DNA of 64,000 nt from positions 1-64,000 of the forward strand of contig JAJFTI010000010.1 in NCBI GenBank assembly GCA_021373115.1. The letters are read 5' to 3'. The position numbers and the translations under genes are program-made. Under the pieces are notes generated by a model that did no database searches, had not been told where the DNA came from, and was given only the letters and a program-made list of their open reading frames with translations. Origin of the DNA: Eubacteriales bacterium (GTDB lineage Bacteria > Bacillota > Clostridia > Christensenellales > CAG-138). Below, piece by piece: positions 9,167 through 17,907 of this stretch (position 1 is its first letter; every line of letters starts with the position of its first letter).

Positions 9167-9195
9167 ATAATATCATACTGTTCACTGCCTGTCAA
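9167..9195 (-). promoter_or_regulatory. carD distal promoter P1
   Basis: TTGACA (9190-9195) and TATTAT (9167-9172), spacer 17. It lies 40 bases upstream of P2 in the same AT-rich stretch. Confidence 0.65.
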
Positions 9196-9346
9196 CAAAT
9201 AATTTATCTCAATTTTCCCGCCGATTCCGGCGCGTAAGTGATACCGATGCAACCCGGTTCCCGATCTTACACATTTCAGATCATAACTCGCCTGTTTATC
9301 AATAGAATTCGTGTTCTTGCACGAATGTCCAGGAAAAATGAACCAG

Positions 9347-9384
9347 AAAAAAGAGACGTCGAACGGCAAAGTTCTCGTCTCTTT
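9347..9384 (-). terminator. Terminator of prs
   Basis: Minus-strand stem AAAGAGACG / CGTCTCTTT with an inner GAAC/GTTC pair around GGCAAA, followed by a T run (the A run at 9347-9352 on the plus strand). Confidence 0.7.
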
Positions 9385-9420
9385 CTGTTTGCCCTATTCG
9401 TGTTCCTGGCGGCGGCAAAG

Positions 9421-10434
9421 CTACAGAAGCGTCTGCTGCTCGGCAAAGCTCATATCAAGCAGGCGTTTGCTGACGCGCTGTTCAAACATGGTGCTCATCG
9501 GCGCCCGGTCGTGGATGATCTTAACCGCCTGCGCGAACATCGGCGCGGCGGAGATGAACCGGATCTTCGGCGAGAGGCTTGCGTAAGGACATTCCAGCGT
9601 ATCCGTGGAAACAAGAAACTCGATCGGACTCGCGTCGATACGCTTGATCCCTTCCTCGCCCAGCACGTTATGCGACAGAGCCGCGTAGACTTTTTTTGCG
9701 CCTTTGTCCATCAGCGCGTAGCTTACATCCACGAGCGTTCCGCCGGAGATGGAAAAGTCGTCTATAACGAGACAGTTTTTATCTTTTACTTCGCCAATAA
9801 TCTCGAGAACCTTAGCCTTTTCATCGTGCCCGTATCGCATCTTATCGCCAATGGCAACAGGGCAGTTCAGCTCGGTTGCGTATTCCCGCGCGCGTTTGGC
9901 GGATCCCGCGTCCGGAGAAACAACCACCAAATCGTCGTTCACAATGCCCTGCCTGCGAATGTATTCACAGAGCAGCGCCTTTGCGTAGAGATGATCGACC
10001 GGTTTTTTAAAGAATCCCTGTACCTGCGGCGCGTGCAGATCCATTGTGATCAGCCGGTCAACGCCGGCAACCTCGATGCAGTCCGCACACACGCGCGCAC
10101 GAATGGAAACGCGCGGCTCGTCTTTTTTATCGCCCTTGGCATAAGAAAAATATGGAATAATCGCGGTAACGGAGTTTGCGCTTGCACGTTTGAAGGCGTC
10201 GATCCAGAAAAGCAGTTCCACAAACTCGTCGTTCGGCTGCCGTCCGATCGGCTGGACAATATAAACGTCTTTATCCCGGATCGACTCGTTTACTCGTACA
10301 AAGATATTCCCCTCGCTAAACTTAATGGTCTCCGCATCGCCCAGCTGCGTTCCCAGGTAGGCGCACATCTTTCTGGCGAATGTTTTGCCAGTGCTTCCGG
10401 CAAATATCTTGATGATTCCCGAACCGGTATACAT
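9421..10434 (-). CDS. prs: Ribose-phosphate pyrophosphokinase, divergent
   Basis: Makes PRPP from ribose 5-phosphate and ATP. 337 residues in two phosphoribosyltransferase-fold halves. Visible motifs are VQPIGRQPNDEFVELL, the MDLHAPQVQGFF element and the PRPP-binding loop VIDDFSISGGT. The loop differs from the common DDMIDTGGT form: the third acidic residue is replaced. The catalytic flexible loop (YAKGDKKDEPR) is also unlike the usual YARQDRK sequence. The ATG at 10434 has AAGGAG 7 bases upstream; the frame extends 39 codons further but across the promoter. Probably active but a variant class. Confidence 0.85.
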   Translation of the reverse strand: MYTGSGIIKIFAGSTGKTFARKMCAYLGTQLGDAETIKFSEGNIFVRVNESIRDKDVYIVQPIGRQPNDEFVELLFWIDAFKRASANSVTAIIPYFSYAKGDKKDEPRVSIRARVCADCIEVAGVDRLITMDLHAPQVQGFFKKPVDHLYAKALLCEYIRRQGIVNDDLVVVSPDAGSAKRAREYATELNCPVAIGDKMRYGHDEKAKVLEIIGEVKDKNCLVIDDFSISGGTLVDVSYALMDKGAKKVYAALSHNVLGEEGIKRIDASPIEFLVSTDTLECPYASLSPKIRFISAAPMFAQAVKIIHDRAPMSTMFEQRVSKRLLDMSFAEQQTLL

Positions 10435-10497
10435 TTGGTTTCTCCTTCTTCCCTCTTCGTTCAATCGTCCGAAAATGTCCCTGATCCCCTCGACCAC

Positions 10498-10526
10498 ATT
10501 ATAACAGACGGTCTTCCACTTCTCAA
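10498..10526 (-). promoter_or_regulatory. Promoter of prs
   Basis: TTGAGA (10521-10526) and TATAAT (10498-10503), spacer 17, on the minus strand, about 65 bases before the prs ATG. Confidence 0.7.
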
Positions 10527-10572
10527 CACAATATGGACGATACGACACCATATTTCCCCCTTATATCACCCA

Positions 10573-11436
10573 TTATTTCAGCAGGCGGACTGGGCGCGCC
10601 TCCAGCAGAGCGCGGCATTCGCGCAGCGCCGCATGATCCAGCCAGGTCTGTCCGGGCAGCACATCCGGACGGTTCGCGCCATGGTAGTCGCTTCCGCAGG
10701 TTACGATCAGACGCTGCTGACGTGCAATGCTGATTAAAACGTCGCTGTCCCCCTCGCTCAGCGAAGGGTGGAACGCTTCTATTCCCATTAATCCGCAGTT
10801 TTTCAGCAGATCCGCAAGTTTATGCACGTCCGCATGGCCGTGCATCGGATGCGCCCAGACCGGAATTCCGTCCGCTCCGCGAATCAGCGAAATGACCTCT
10901 TCGGGCGAATAGCGCTCCACGATAAAATAACCCGGGCATCCCTTTCTTAGAAATCGGACAAAAGCGTCCTTCGTGTTCTCCGCGAATCCCCCTTTAACGA
11001 GGGCAAGCGCAATGTTCAACCGCGTAGCAACCTCTGTTCCGCTCGACAGATACGGAACGATGTCGTATCCGGCGCTCTTGAGACGCTCCGCGATTTCTCC
11101 GTTGCGTAAACTTCGCCTTTTTTGCGCCGTATCCAGCGCAGCGACAAACCGGGGTTCCTCAATATCGACGTCCAACCCGAGTATATGCAGTTCGTGCAAC
11201 CACTCGGTATCCATTTCGATTGCGGGCAATACGCGGGCGCCAAGCCGTTCTCCGGCGAAAACCGCCTCTTTTACGCCGTTCACGCTGTCATGATCCGTCA
11301 GCGCGAGCAGTGTTAATCCCCGCTCCGCCGCGTACGCAACCACGCGCGACGGAGTATCCGCACCGTCCGAGCAGTTGCTGTGCAGATGCAGGTCGAACGG
11401 CTCACTTTGTTTCTCTGTTCGATCGTTTCGATTCAT
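10573..11436 (-). CDS. PHP domain phosphoesterase
   Basis: 287 residues. DLHLHSNCSDGADTP at the N-terminus supplies the first PHP metal ligands; further ligands appear in LTDHDS, the E of IEMDTEW, WAHPMHGH and GSDYHG. This is the single-domain PHP type (TrpH/RNase AM-like), which hydrolyses phosphoesters of nucleotides or short RNAs; the substrate here is not known. The ATG at 11436 has GGAG at 7 bases; an upstream ATG at 11466 is less likely. It follows ftsH after 100 bases. Confidence 0.85.
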   Translation of the reverse strand: MNRNDRTEKQSEPFDLHLHSNCSDGADTPSRVVAYAAERGLTLLALTDHDSVNGVKEAVFAGERLGARVLPAIEMDTEWLHELHILGLDVDIEEPRFVAALDTAQKRRSLRNGEIAERLKSAGYDIVPYLSSGTEVATRLNIALALVKGGFAENTKDAFVRFLRKGCPGYFIVERYSPEEVISLIRGADGIPVWAHPMHGHADVHKLADLLKNCGLMGIEAFHPSLSEGDSDVLISIARQQRLIVTCGSDYHGANRPDVLPGQTWLDHAALRECRALLEARPVRLLK

Positions 11437-11536
11437 ACGGTTCTCCGCGTGTTTTTGTCTTCCCATAAAAATGGGGCGGTTGCGCCGCCCCATCGAGGTA
11501 CTGCCCATCTCTTCCGGTTTCTTTTGTTTCCTGTCT

Positions 11537-13540
11537 TCAGCCCTGCTGGGGAACCGGTTCAGGCTCTGTTCCGGAATCCGTTTGCTCTTCGGACACGGTA
11601 TTCCTGCGCTTAATCTTGGAAGTGCTTTTCTTCAGCACTTCCGCGGGATCGGCACCCGCGAAGACAGCGGCGAATTCTTCGCCCGTTACGCGCTCATACT
11701 CAATGAGCATGTCGGCAACACGATCCAACCCCGTCATGTCCGCGGCGATCACCTTGCGCGCGCGCTCATACTGGGAATCGAGAATTCTGCGTACTTCGTC
11801 GTCCACCGTTGCCGCGAGCGATTCGGAATAGTTGCGCTGATGCCCCCAGTCCTTGGCGATGAAGACCTCCTCCTGACCGCCGAGGAACATGGGGCCGACC
11901 GACTCGCTCATGCCATATTCGGTCACCATTTTATGCGCAATTTCGCTGGATCGCTGCAGATCGTTATACGCTCCGGTCGAAACATCCTGGAATTTCAGCT
12001 GCTCCGCAACGCGGCCGCCCATCGCCATGGCAATCCGGTCGAGTAATTTATTTTTGGTAATATGCATCATGTCCTCTTTGGGTAGGGACATCGTATACCC
12101 TGCCGCCATGCCGCGCGGCACGATCGATACTTCGTGTACGGGATCGCATCCCTCCAGCGCGAGCGCTACGATTGCGTGCCCTGCTTCGTGGTAGGCGGTG
12201 ATGCGTTTGTCCGATTCGGTAATCACGCGGCTGCGCTTCTCCGGGCCCATCTGAACGCGCGTAATCGCTTCCTCCAGTTCCGTCATGCCGATGTTCTTCC
12301 TGCCGGAACGCGCGGCAAGAATTGCCGCCTCGTTGAGTACGTTTTCCAGATCGGCACCCGTGAATCCCGGCGTGCGCTTTGCCAGCACGGAGAGCTGCAC
12401 CTCTTTTGCAAGCGGCTTGTTGCGTGCGTGGACTTTCAGAATCTCCTCGCGCCCCTTTACATCCGGATAGTTCACCGTGATCTGCCGGTCGAACCGGCCG
12501 GGACGCAGCAGCGCCGGATCGAGGATGTCCGGACGGTTCGTTGCGGCGATGACGATAATCCCCTCGTTCGGCGCAAACCCGTCCATTTCGACCAGCAGTT
12601 GGTTGAGCGTTTGTTCGCGCTCGTCATGCCCGCCGCCCATGCCGGCGCCGCGATGGCGACCGACCGCATCGATTTCATCGATAAATACGACGGAAGGAGT
12701 CGCCCGTTTCGCGGTCTGGAACAGGTCGCGCACACGCGAAGCGCCTACGCCGACGAACATCTCGACAAAATCGGAACCGGAAATCGAGAAGAACGGCACC
12801 TTTGCCTCGCCCGCAACGGCCTTTGCCAGCAGCGTCTTGCCGGTGCCCGGAGGGCCAACAAGCAGGACGCCCTTGGGAATGCGCGCGCCAATCGCGTTGA
12901 AGCGCGCCGGATTTCGCATGAAATCGACGATTTCCTTGAGTTCTTCCTTCTCCTCGTCCGCACCCGCCACATCCGCAAACGTCACGTTCATTTTGTCGCC
13001 GACGGACATGCGCGCGCGCGACTTGCCAAAGTTCTGCATCTGCTTTCCGCCGCTCTGCGCGCGGATCATAAAATAGTAGAATACGCCAAACGCGCCGAAG
13101 ATCAGAATGTAGGGCAATATCATCGACCAAATGGATTCCTCAACGATTTTTGATTCATAAGCAAACTTATAATCCGCACTCGAAACCCCGTCCACGCTTG
13201 TGAACTGATCCGGATGCGCGGCGTATACAATCGCCGCCATATCCGCGCGGAAGGTGGTTTCGGAGGGGATCACCACGTAGAACTCCGCCCGTTTCGGCAG
13301 ATCCTTCGCTTCATATTCACTGCCGCCGTAGAGACCGTATACCTCGCGCTGCGTCACCTGAATCGCGAGGATGGTCTTTCCGCCGCTTTCCGTTTCGGTA
13401 TTCCGAACGAGCTGTAGAAATTCCGTGTTGTAATCCAGCTCGTCCATCTTGGTGTCGGCAGGATTTAAGCCGGAAACCATATAGATAATAGCCGCAAACA
13501 GCGCGATCCATATGACGGCGGTCAAAACTTTTTTATTCAA
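11537..13540 (-). CDS. ftsH: ATP-dependent zinc metalloprotease FtsH
   Basis: Degrades misassembled membrane proteins and short-lived regulators. Two transmembrane segments (about residues 5-25 and 140-160) flank an extracytoplasmic domain. The AAA+ module has [13 protein letters not shown] (Walker A), [11 protein letters not shown] (Walker B) and the SRH arginines in [10 protein letters not shown]; the protease has HEAGH. The start is TTG at 13540 (MNKKVLTAV...): GGAGG stands 8 bases upstream. The ATG at 13555 overlaps that ribosome site and is unlikely. 667 residues, normal length. Downstream of tilS and hpt, the common order in Gram-positives. Confidence 0.95.
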   Translation of the reverse strand: MNKKVLTAVIWIALFAAIIYMVSGLNPADTKMDELDYNTEFLQLVRNTETESGGKTILAIQVTQREVYGLYGGSEYEAKDLPKRAEFYVVIPSETTFRADMAAIVYAAHPDQFTSVDGVSSADYKFAYESKIVEESIWSMILPYILIFGAFGVFYYFMIRAQSGGKQMQNFGKSRARMSVGDKMNVTFADVAGADEEKEELKEIVDFMRNPARFNAIGARIPKGVLLVGPPGTGKTLLAKAVAGEAKVPFFSISGSDFVEMFVGVGASRVRDLFQTAKRATPSVVFIDEIDAVGRHRGAGMGGGHDEREQTLNQLLVEMDGFAPNEGIIVIAATNRPDILDPALLRPGRFDRQITVNYPDVKGREEILKVHARNKPLAKEVQLSVLAKRTPGFTGADLENVLNEAAILAARSGRKNIGMTELEEAITRVQMGPEKRSRVITESDKRITAYHEAGHAIVALALEGCDPVHEVSIVPRGMAAGYTMSLPKEDMMHITKNKLLDRIAMAMGGRVAEQLKFQDVSTGAYNDLQRSSEIAHKMVTEYGMSESVGPMFLGGQEEVFIAKDWGHQRNYSESLAATVDDEVRRILDSQYERARKVIAADMTGLDRVADMLIEYERVTGEEFAAVFAGADPAEVLKKSTSKIKRRNTVSEEQTDSGTEPEPVPQQG

Positions 13541-13641
13541 ACAACTTTCCTCCATCAGCGGCGCAGGATGGATCTCCGCGCGCCGCGCTTTGCTCACCAG
13601 AGCGTATCAAAAATCCGTTTGCGGCATTCGGCCGCGAGCCG

Positions 13642-14190
13642 TTATTCGCCGCTGTAAACAGAGGGTTTCAGCACACCGACATACGGCAGGTTCCGGTAGA
13701 AGCCAAGATAGTCCAGCCCGTAGCCAACCACAAATTCATTGGGAATGATAAATCCGCAGTAGTCCGGCGAAATGTCGCATTCCCTCCGCGAAGGTTTGTC
13801 GAGCAGGCAGCAGATCTTCAGCGAGGCGGGACTGCGGCTCGAGAGCAGCTTCGCCAGGTGCGAAAGCGTCAGCCCGCTGTCCATAATGTCCTCGGCAATG
13901 ATCACATGTTTATCGGTAATCGAAGTGTCGATGTCCTTCGTAATGCGCACGATGCCGGAGGTCTTCTGTTCGTTTCCGTAGCTGGAAATCCCCATGAATT
14001 CCATCTGCATATGCATGTTCATTGCGCGGGCAAGATCGGAAAAGAACATGACCGCGCCTTTCAGAATGCAGATGAGGATGACCTCCCCGTCGCAGTCCGC
14101 ATAATCCCGCGTGAGCTCCTCGCCGAGCTCGCGCACGCGTTTTTGAATCTGTTCCTCCGAGAGAAGAACCTTGGCGATATCCTCCCGCAC
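13642..14190 (-). CDS. hpt: Hypoxanthine phosphoribosyltransferase
   Basis: Salvages hypoxanthine and guanine to IMP and GMP using PRPP. 182 residues with the PRPP motif VIIAEDIMDSGLTL, the LKGAVMFFSDL element and YGLDYLGFYRNLPYVGVL near the end. The GTG at 14190 (MREDIAKVLLSEEQI) fits both the family start and an AAAGGA 6 bases upstream, better than the TTG at 14205. It begins 11 bases after the tilS stop, so the two are co-transcribed with ftsH. Confidence 0.94.
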   Translation of the reverse strand: MREDIAKVLLSEEQIQKRVRELGEELTRDYADCDGEVILICILKGAVMFFSDLARAMNMHMQMEFMGISSYGNEQKTSGIVRITKDIDTSITDKHVIIAEDIMDSGLTLSHLAKLLSSRSPASLKICCLLDKPSRRECDISPDYCGFIIPNEFVVGYGLDYLGFYRNLPYVGVLKPSVYSGE

Positions 14191-14201
14191 AATCTGTCCT
14201 T

Positions 14202-15572
14202 TCAACCTTGATTACCCCCTGTAAACGTTATATGGAGAATTTCCCGCGTATCCGTCCCAACCTTGGCTCTTTCCGAAACGGTCAGCCCGGCCGCGTAATA
14301 TACTTCGTTTCCCGCGCAAAGAAGGGGCAGGTCGCGCTTCTCTTTGGAAATCTTCTTGTCGATGAACACATCGCTGAGTTTTCGCTCCCCCGGCGCTCCA
14401 AGCGGATGGAACCGGTCCCCTTTCCGCCGTGATCTTACCACGAGCCCCTCTGGCAGCGTATCCAGCGAAAGATACGCTTCGTACCCATCCTCCGATTTAT
14501 GCCAGCCTTCCGAACGCTCGCTGTGGAGTACGCCGCGCGGCGTAACCGTTTCCCCTTCGGGTACGAACGGAACGCAATACGCAATCTCCTCCGGATATGT
14601 GCCGATATACAGCGCCGTTGCGTCCGTCCACGCATGAAACCCGCCGGAAAGCTCGATTCTGGTGCCGGTTTGCGCCGTCAGCAGCGCAAGTACGCGCCGA
14701 ACTTCCGATTCGTTCACGTTTTCATCCAGCGAGAAAATCCGGTTTCGCACAATGCGGGATTTCAACGCCGCCGGTAAAGCCGTTAGTTCGTTCCGATCCA
14801 TCCCGTCCCCGGCCGCAATTCGGATCCCGGCCTCATTCGCCAGTTTCCGCAGGAGCGCGTCGTCCTCCGCGCAGAGCGCGGCCGTTTTGCAGAGCGCCTG
14901 CGTAACGGATGGATTGATCGCCCGCAGCGCTGGCATCAGCTCGATTCGAATCCGGTTACGCGCAGCTGTGTTCTGCGCGTTCGTTTCATCCACGCAATAG
15001 GTTTCACCCCGCTGCGCAAGATACGCAAGAATCGCATCCTTTCGCGTTTCCAGGAACGGACGAACGAGATTCCCGCTGCGCGGCTTCATTCCTCCAAGCC
15101 CGCCTGTTCCGCAGCCGCGCAGCAGGTGCAGCAGAACCGTTTCGGCCTGATCGTCCGCATGGTGCGCGGTTGCGATGAGATTCGCGCCAAACGAGGCGCG
15201 CGCGCGTTCCAAAAATGCATACCGCAGTTCCCGCGCGGCCTGCTCCAGCGTCTTTCCGGTCGATTTTGCATAGGCGGGCGCATCGCAGGTTTCCGTTTGG
15301 AGCGGAACGCCGAGCCTTGCGCAAAGGGCTTCGCAGAACCGTTCGTCGTGAAGCGCGCTTTCCCCGCGGATTCCATGGTTGAGGTGCGCGGCGAAAAGTC
15401 CGCCGATTCTGCCTTCGTTTTTCAGCTCCAGCAGCGAAAGCAGAAGCGCGGTGGAATCCGCTCCGCCGGACAGGGCGACAAGCACCGAATCCGAAGCGGT
15501 AATTGCGCAGGCGGCCAGGGAAGATTCATTCATCAGCCGCCGGGTACAATCGTTCACCGCATAGGTCTCCAT
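14202..15572 (-). CDS. tilS: tRNA(Ile)-lysidine synthase
   Basis: Converts the wobble C of tRNA-Ile(CAU) to lysidine. The PP-loop SGGADSTALL lies near residue 36 and the N-terminal ATPase domain includes AAHLNHGIRG and AHHADDQAETVL; the C-terminal domain contains RRKGDRFHPLG. About 456 residues. The start is uncertain: the promoter would give a leader of only about 10 bases before the ATG at 15572, with no ribosome site. The ATG at 15533 is the alternative; 15599 overlaps the -10 box. Confidence 0.9.
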   Translation of the reverse strand: METYAVNDCTRRLMNESSLAACAITASDSVLVALSGGADSTALLLSLLELKNEGRIGGLFAAHLNHGIRGESALHDERFCEALCARLGVPLQTETCDAPAYAKSTGKTLEQAARELRYAFLERARASFGANLIATAHHADDQAETVLLHLLRGCGTGGLGGMKPRSGNLVRPFLETRKDAILAYLAQRGETYCVDETNAQNTAARNRIRIELMPALRAINPSVTQALCKTAALCAEDDALLRKLANEAGIRIAAGDGMDRNELTALPAALKSRIVRNRIFSLDENVNESEVRRVLALLTAQTGTRIELSGGFHAWTDATALYIGTYPEEIAYCVPFVPEGETVTPRGVLHSERSEGWHKSEDGYEAYLSLDTLPEGLVVRSRRKGDRFHPLGAPGERKLSDVFIDKKISKEKRDLPLLCAGNEVYYAAGLTVSERAKVGTDTREILHITFTGGNQG

Positions 15573-15588
15573 GATGAAATATAGTGTT

Positions 15589-15617
15589 ATTCTACCCATA
15601 TCGAGTTTGTTTTACAA
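15589..15617 (-). promoter_or_regulatory. Promoter of tilS-hpt-ftsH
   Basis: TTGTAA (15612-15617) and TAGAAT (15589-15594), spacer 17, minus strand. It is back to back with the radC promoter. Confidence 0.5.
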
Positions 15618-15672
15618 GACTTCGCGGGAAAATACTGTGAAGCGCCGCAAACAATTCACGCTGCGGTATCTT

Positions 15673-15701
15673 TTGACATGATTTCCGGAATCCTCTATAC
15701 T
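15673..15701 (+). promoter_or_regulatory. Promoter of radC
   Basis: TTGACA (15673-15678) and TATACT (15696-15701), spacer 17, plus strand, 29 bases before the radC ATG. Confidence 0.8.
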
Positions 15702-15729
15702 GAAGGAGCAATTTGCGGGAGTAGCATAT

Positions 15730-16515
15730 ATGACGGAATCGATCCACAGCGGTCATCGCGAGCGCATTCGTGAACAATATCAAAAAACCGGCGCGCAGTC
15801 GTTTCTCGATCATCAGTTTCTTGAACTTCTGCTGACCTATGCCATCCCGCGCAGGGATACCAACGAGCTTGCCCACGCGCTCTTGGAGCGGTTCGGCTCG
15901 CTCGAAGGCGTCGTTACCGCGGAAATCGGCCAGCTTCTGCTGGTGGACGGCATCGGAGAAAGCGCCGCCGTGTTCCTTCGCATGCAAGGCGATCTTTACC
16001 GTCGCCTGCAGCTTAAAAAGCAGGAGGACGCGCGCGGAAACGTCCGTCTTTCCTCTCCGGTTGCCGCCGCCCGTTACGCCGTTTCGCTTCTTTCGCTGAG
16101 TACCTATGAAACCGTCATTGCGGTTTGCCTGAATGCAAAAAAAGTGGTGCAGTCCTATGAAACCGTTCAAAGCGGAACCCTGAGCGAAGCGCAGATTTAT
16201 CCGCGTACCGTTGCGGAAATCGCGCTCCTGCGCCGCGCGCACGGAATCTTGCTGCTGCACAACCATCCTTCCGGCGATCCTACGCCTTCCGCAGAGGACG
16301 TAGAGGCGACGGAGTCCGTTCGCGCCGCGCTCCAGAGCGTCGGCGTACAGCTCTTTGACCATCTCGTTGTCGGCGGGCAGCATGCGTACAGTTTTTCCAC
16401 CCGCGCGGTCATTGGAACATCCGGCGCCGAGCCGGAGGTCTATTCCCTGGCAGACTATCAGGCGCACCGGGCCGACCAGCCGCGCACGGTGAAGCGCGTG
16501 ATGGAGCAGTATTGA
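15730..16515 (+). CDS. radC: RadC/JAB-domain DNA repair protein
   Basis: 261 residues. An N-terminal helix-hairpin-helix-like region (VDGIGESAAVFL) is followed by the JAB/MPN metalloprotease-like domain with the zinc motif HNHPSGDPTPS. The family is linked to DNA repair and natural transformation by name, but its biochemical activity is unsettled. GGGAG lies 8 bases before the ATG. Single gene with its own consensus promoter. Confidence 0.9.
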   Translation: MTESIHSGHRERIREQYQKTGAQSFLDHQFLELLLTYAIPRRDTNELAHALLERFGSLEGVVTAEIGQLLLVDGIGESAAVFLRMQGDLYRRLQLKKQEDARGNVRLSSPVAAARYAVSLLSLSTYETVIAVCLNAKKVVQSYETVQSGTLSEAQIYPRTVAEIALLRRAHGILLLHNHPSGDPTPSAEDVEATESVRAALQSVGVQLFDHLVVGGQHAYSFSTRAVIGTSGAEPEVYSLADYQAHRADQPRTVKRVMEQY

Positions 16516-16579
16516 TTATTCATCCTCTGCGGGAGCTCCTCTGCGGATTGATTCTGCAGGCTCCGGCAACGTTTCGGGC

Positions 16580-16612
16580 AAAAAAAGAGCGGCGGAGAAA
16601 ATTCCGCCGCTC
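16580..16612 (-). terminator. Terminator of the SIMPL-domain gene
   Basis: Ten-base perfect stem GAGCGGCGGA / TCCGCCGCTC with loop GAAAAT. The A run at 16580-16586 becomes a T tract on the minus strand; there is no T run on the plus side. Confidence 0.8.
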
Positions 16613-16633
16613 GCTCTGAATCGCTCGGTATTT

Positions 16634-17362
16634 TTATGGCTTTATCTCCGTTATTGAATAGGTAACGATTAAGTTCGCATTGACCGCGATCGCGCTGCTC
16701 TTGAACGCTACGCCGACAAGGGTATCCCCCACCGGCGTCTCGGAAACGGAAACAATCGCCCCAAGTTCAACGCCGCCCGCCTCCGCGATGGCCGCGGCTT
16801 TTTCTTCTGCGTCCTTCATTGCGGCGGCAAGCGCGCCGCTGTACGCGGCCGATGCGTCCAGCAGGCTGTAAGTCGCTTCATAGGACTCCGTGATCCCCGC
16901 GTCAATGATGGGCGAAAGCACGCCGTTGACCTTGCTCACGTCGTCCAGCGTAATGGTAATCGTATCCCTCGCAACATAGCCGGTAATCGCCCCGTCGCTC
17001 TCGCGCAGATTCGTGCTCAGCGTAACGCCCGCCGCGCTCAGGCTCTTTGGCAGAACGCCCTGTGCGGTCGCGATTTCCCGAACCTGCTGGGTCAGCGTTT
17101 CACACTTTGCCGCCGCTTCTTCGGCCGTTTCACTGGAACCGACCACAACGATGGTGATGGTCGAAAAATCCGGCGCGGCAATGACCTCGCCAAATCCATT
17201 CACCACAATGGTATGCTCTCCGCTCTCCGCTTCGTTGTTGACGATTACGGTGGGCTGCTCCGGTTTAGCGGTCGGCCCCGGCGTAATATCGCCTTCCTCT
17301 TTACAGCCAATCAGCGCAATAACGCATACCAGCGAGAGGAAAATCCCGGCTGTTTTCAGCAT
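16634..17362 (-). CDS. SIMPL-domain lipoprotein
   Basis: 242 residues. A signal peptide ends in the lipobox-like ALIGC, so the mature protein is probably a lipid-anchored surface protein, with a short Pro/Thr linker before the domain. The SIMPL (DUF541) domain starts HTIVVNGFGEVIAAPD and shows the family's AEEAAAKCETLTQQV helix and ALAAAMKDAEEKAAAIAEAGG. Function of the domain is unknown; it resembles oxidative-stress-related YggE. The ATG at 17362 has AGGA 6 bases upstream, and the frame upstream is out of context. The downstream terminator is strong. Confidence 0.85.
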   Translation of the reverse strand: MLKTAGIFLSLVCVIALIGCKEEGDITPGPTAKPEQPTVIVNNEAESGEHTIVVNGFGEVIAAPDFSTITIVVVGSSETAEEAAAKCETLTQQVREIATAQGVLPKSLSAAGVTLSTNLRESDGAITGYVARDTITITLDDVSKVNGVLSPIIDAGITESYEATYSLLDASAAYSGALAAAMKDAEEKAAAIAEAGGVELGAIVSVSETPVGDTLVGVAFKSSAIAVNANLIVTYSITEIKP

Positions 17363-17423
17363 TCTGTTCCTGTTGTGATTTCCGTTTTCGCGCAAAGCGA
17401 TCCCCCCCTGCCTGAAATCCAGT

Positions 17424-17672
17424 TTATCCACGCGGCTGTGCCGACGATTCTTGAAAAGCGATTGTGAATTCTCCCCGGAAACCCGCACAGGCTTTTTGCG
17501 TTTCCGGCAAAATCCGGAAGGCATTCGGCGTATGAAAGCAGTTGCTCGCGCGCGGCAGAGGTCTTTCCGGTGCAATCTTTCCATGCGCTCCGGCGCTTCC
17601 GTATTGCTGGATCGTCTTCCGGCCGATATCTCCGGAACTCGCCGTAACCACGTCCGAAACGGAAATCTCCAT
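17424..17672 (-). CDS. Small hypothetical protein (82 aa)
   Basis: Not recognised. The ATG at 17672 has GGAGAG 6 bases upstream, and a good promoter lies about 35 bases further, giving a short leader, so it may be the first gene of the SIMPL transcription unit. The sequence starts MEISVSDVVTASSGDIG, has no signal peptide or membrane segment, and contains two cysteines. Codon use resembles the neighbours. No family resemblance; it could still be a chance frame in a leader. Confidence 0.4.
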   Translation of the reverse strand: MEISVSDVVTASSGDIGRKTIQQYGSAGAHGKIAPERPLPRASNCFHTPNAFRILPETQKACAGFRGEFTIAFQESSAQPRG

Positions 17673-17704
17673 TGCGTTCTCTCCAGCCTCGCGGCTATAC
17701 GTGG

Positions 17705-17733
17705 AGTATAGCGCAACCATGTCCTTCTGACAA
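17705..17733 (-). promoter_or_regulatory. Promoter of the small ORF / SIMPL gene
   Basis: TTGTCA (17728-17733) and TATACT (17705-17710), spacer 17, minus strand. Confidence 0.65.
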
Positions 17734-17784
17734 GCACCGCAAAGCACGCCTGCGTTTCATCAGGCGCGTCTGTCGTGCCTTGCG

Positions 17785-17813
17785 TTGCGTGAAACCGCAA
17801 GATGTTGTATAAT
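17785..17813 (+). promoter_or_regulatory. Promoter of ftsK
   Basis: TTGCGT (17785-17790) and TATAAT (17808-17813), spacer 17, plus strand, about 95 bases before the ftsK start. Confidence 0.65.
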
Positions 17814-17907
17814 GTTTGGATAGATTGGTGTCTTATACGCAAAGAAACACAATCTGCTTTTTCAGTAAAAACGACCCGGAACCATAGAGAAAGGATTGAA
17901 GCAAATC

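Noticed and set aside
9124..9369. Minus frame of 81 codons upstream of carD
   Set aside because: It overlaps both carD promoters and the prs terminator and has unusual composition, so it is non-coding.
9238..10737. 499-codon plus-strand frame opposite prs
   Set aside because: Shadow of the prs coding strand; no family resemblance, and prs has motifs, promoter and terminator.
12134..13153. 339-codon plus-strand frame opposite ftsH
   Set aside because: Antisense to the conserved AAA+ module of FtsH; no ribosome site or recognisable domain.
15592..16467. Minus frame of 291 codons opposite radC
   Set aside because: Antisense of the RadC JAB domain; radC has promoter, ribosome site and the HNHPSGDP motif.
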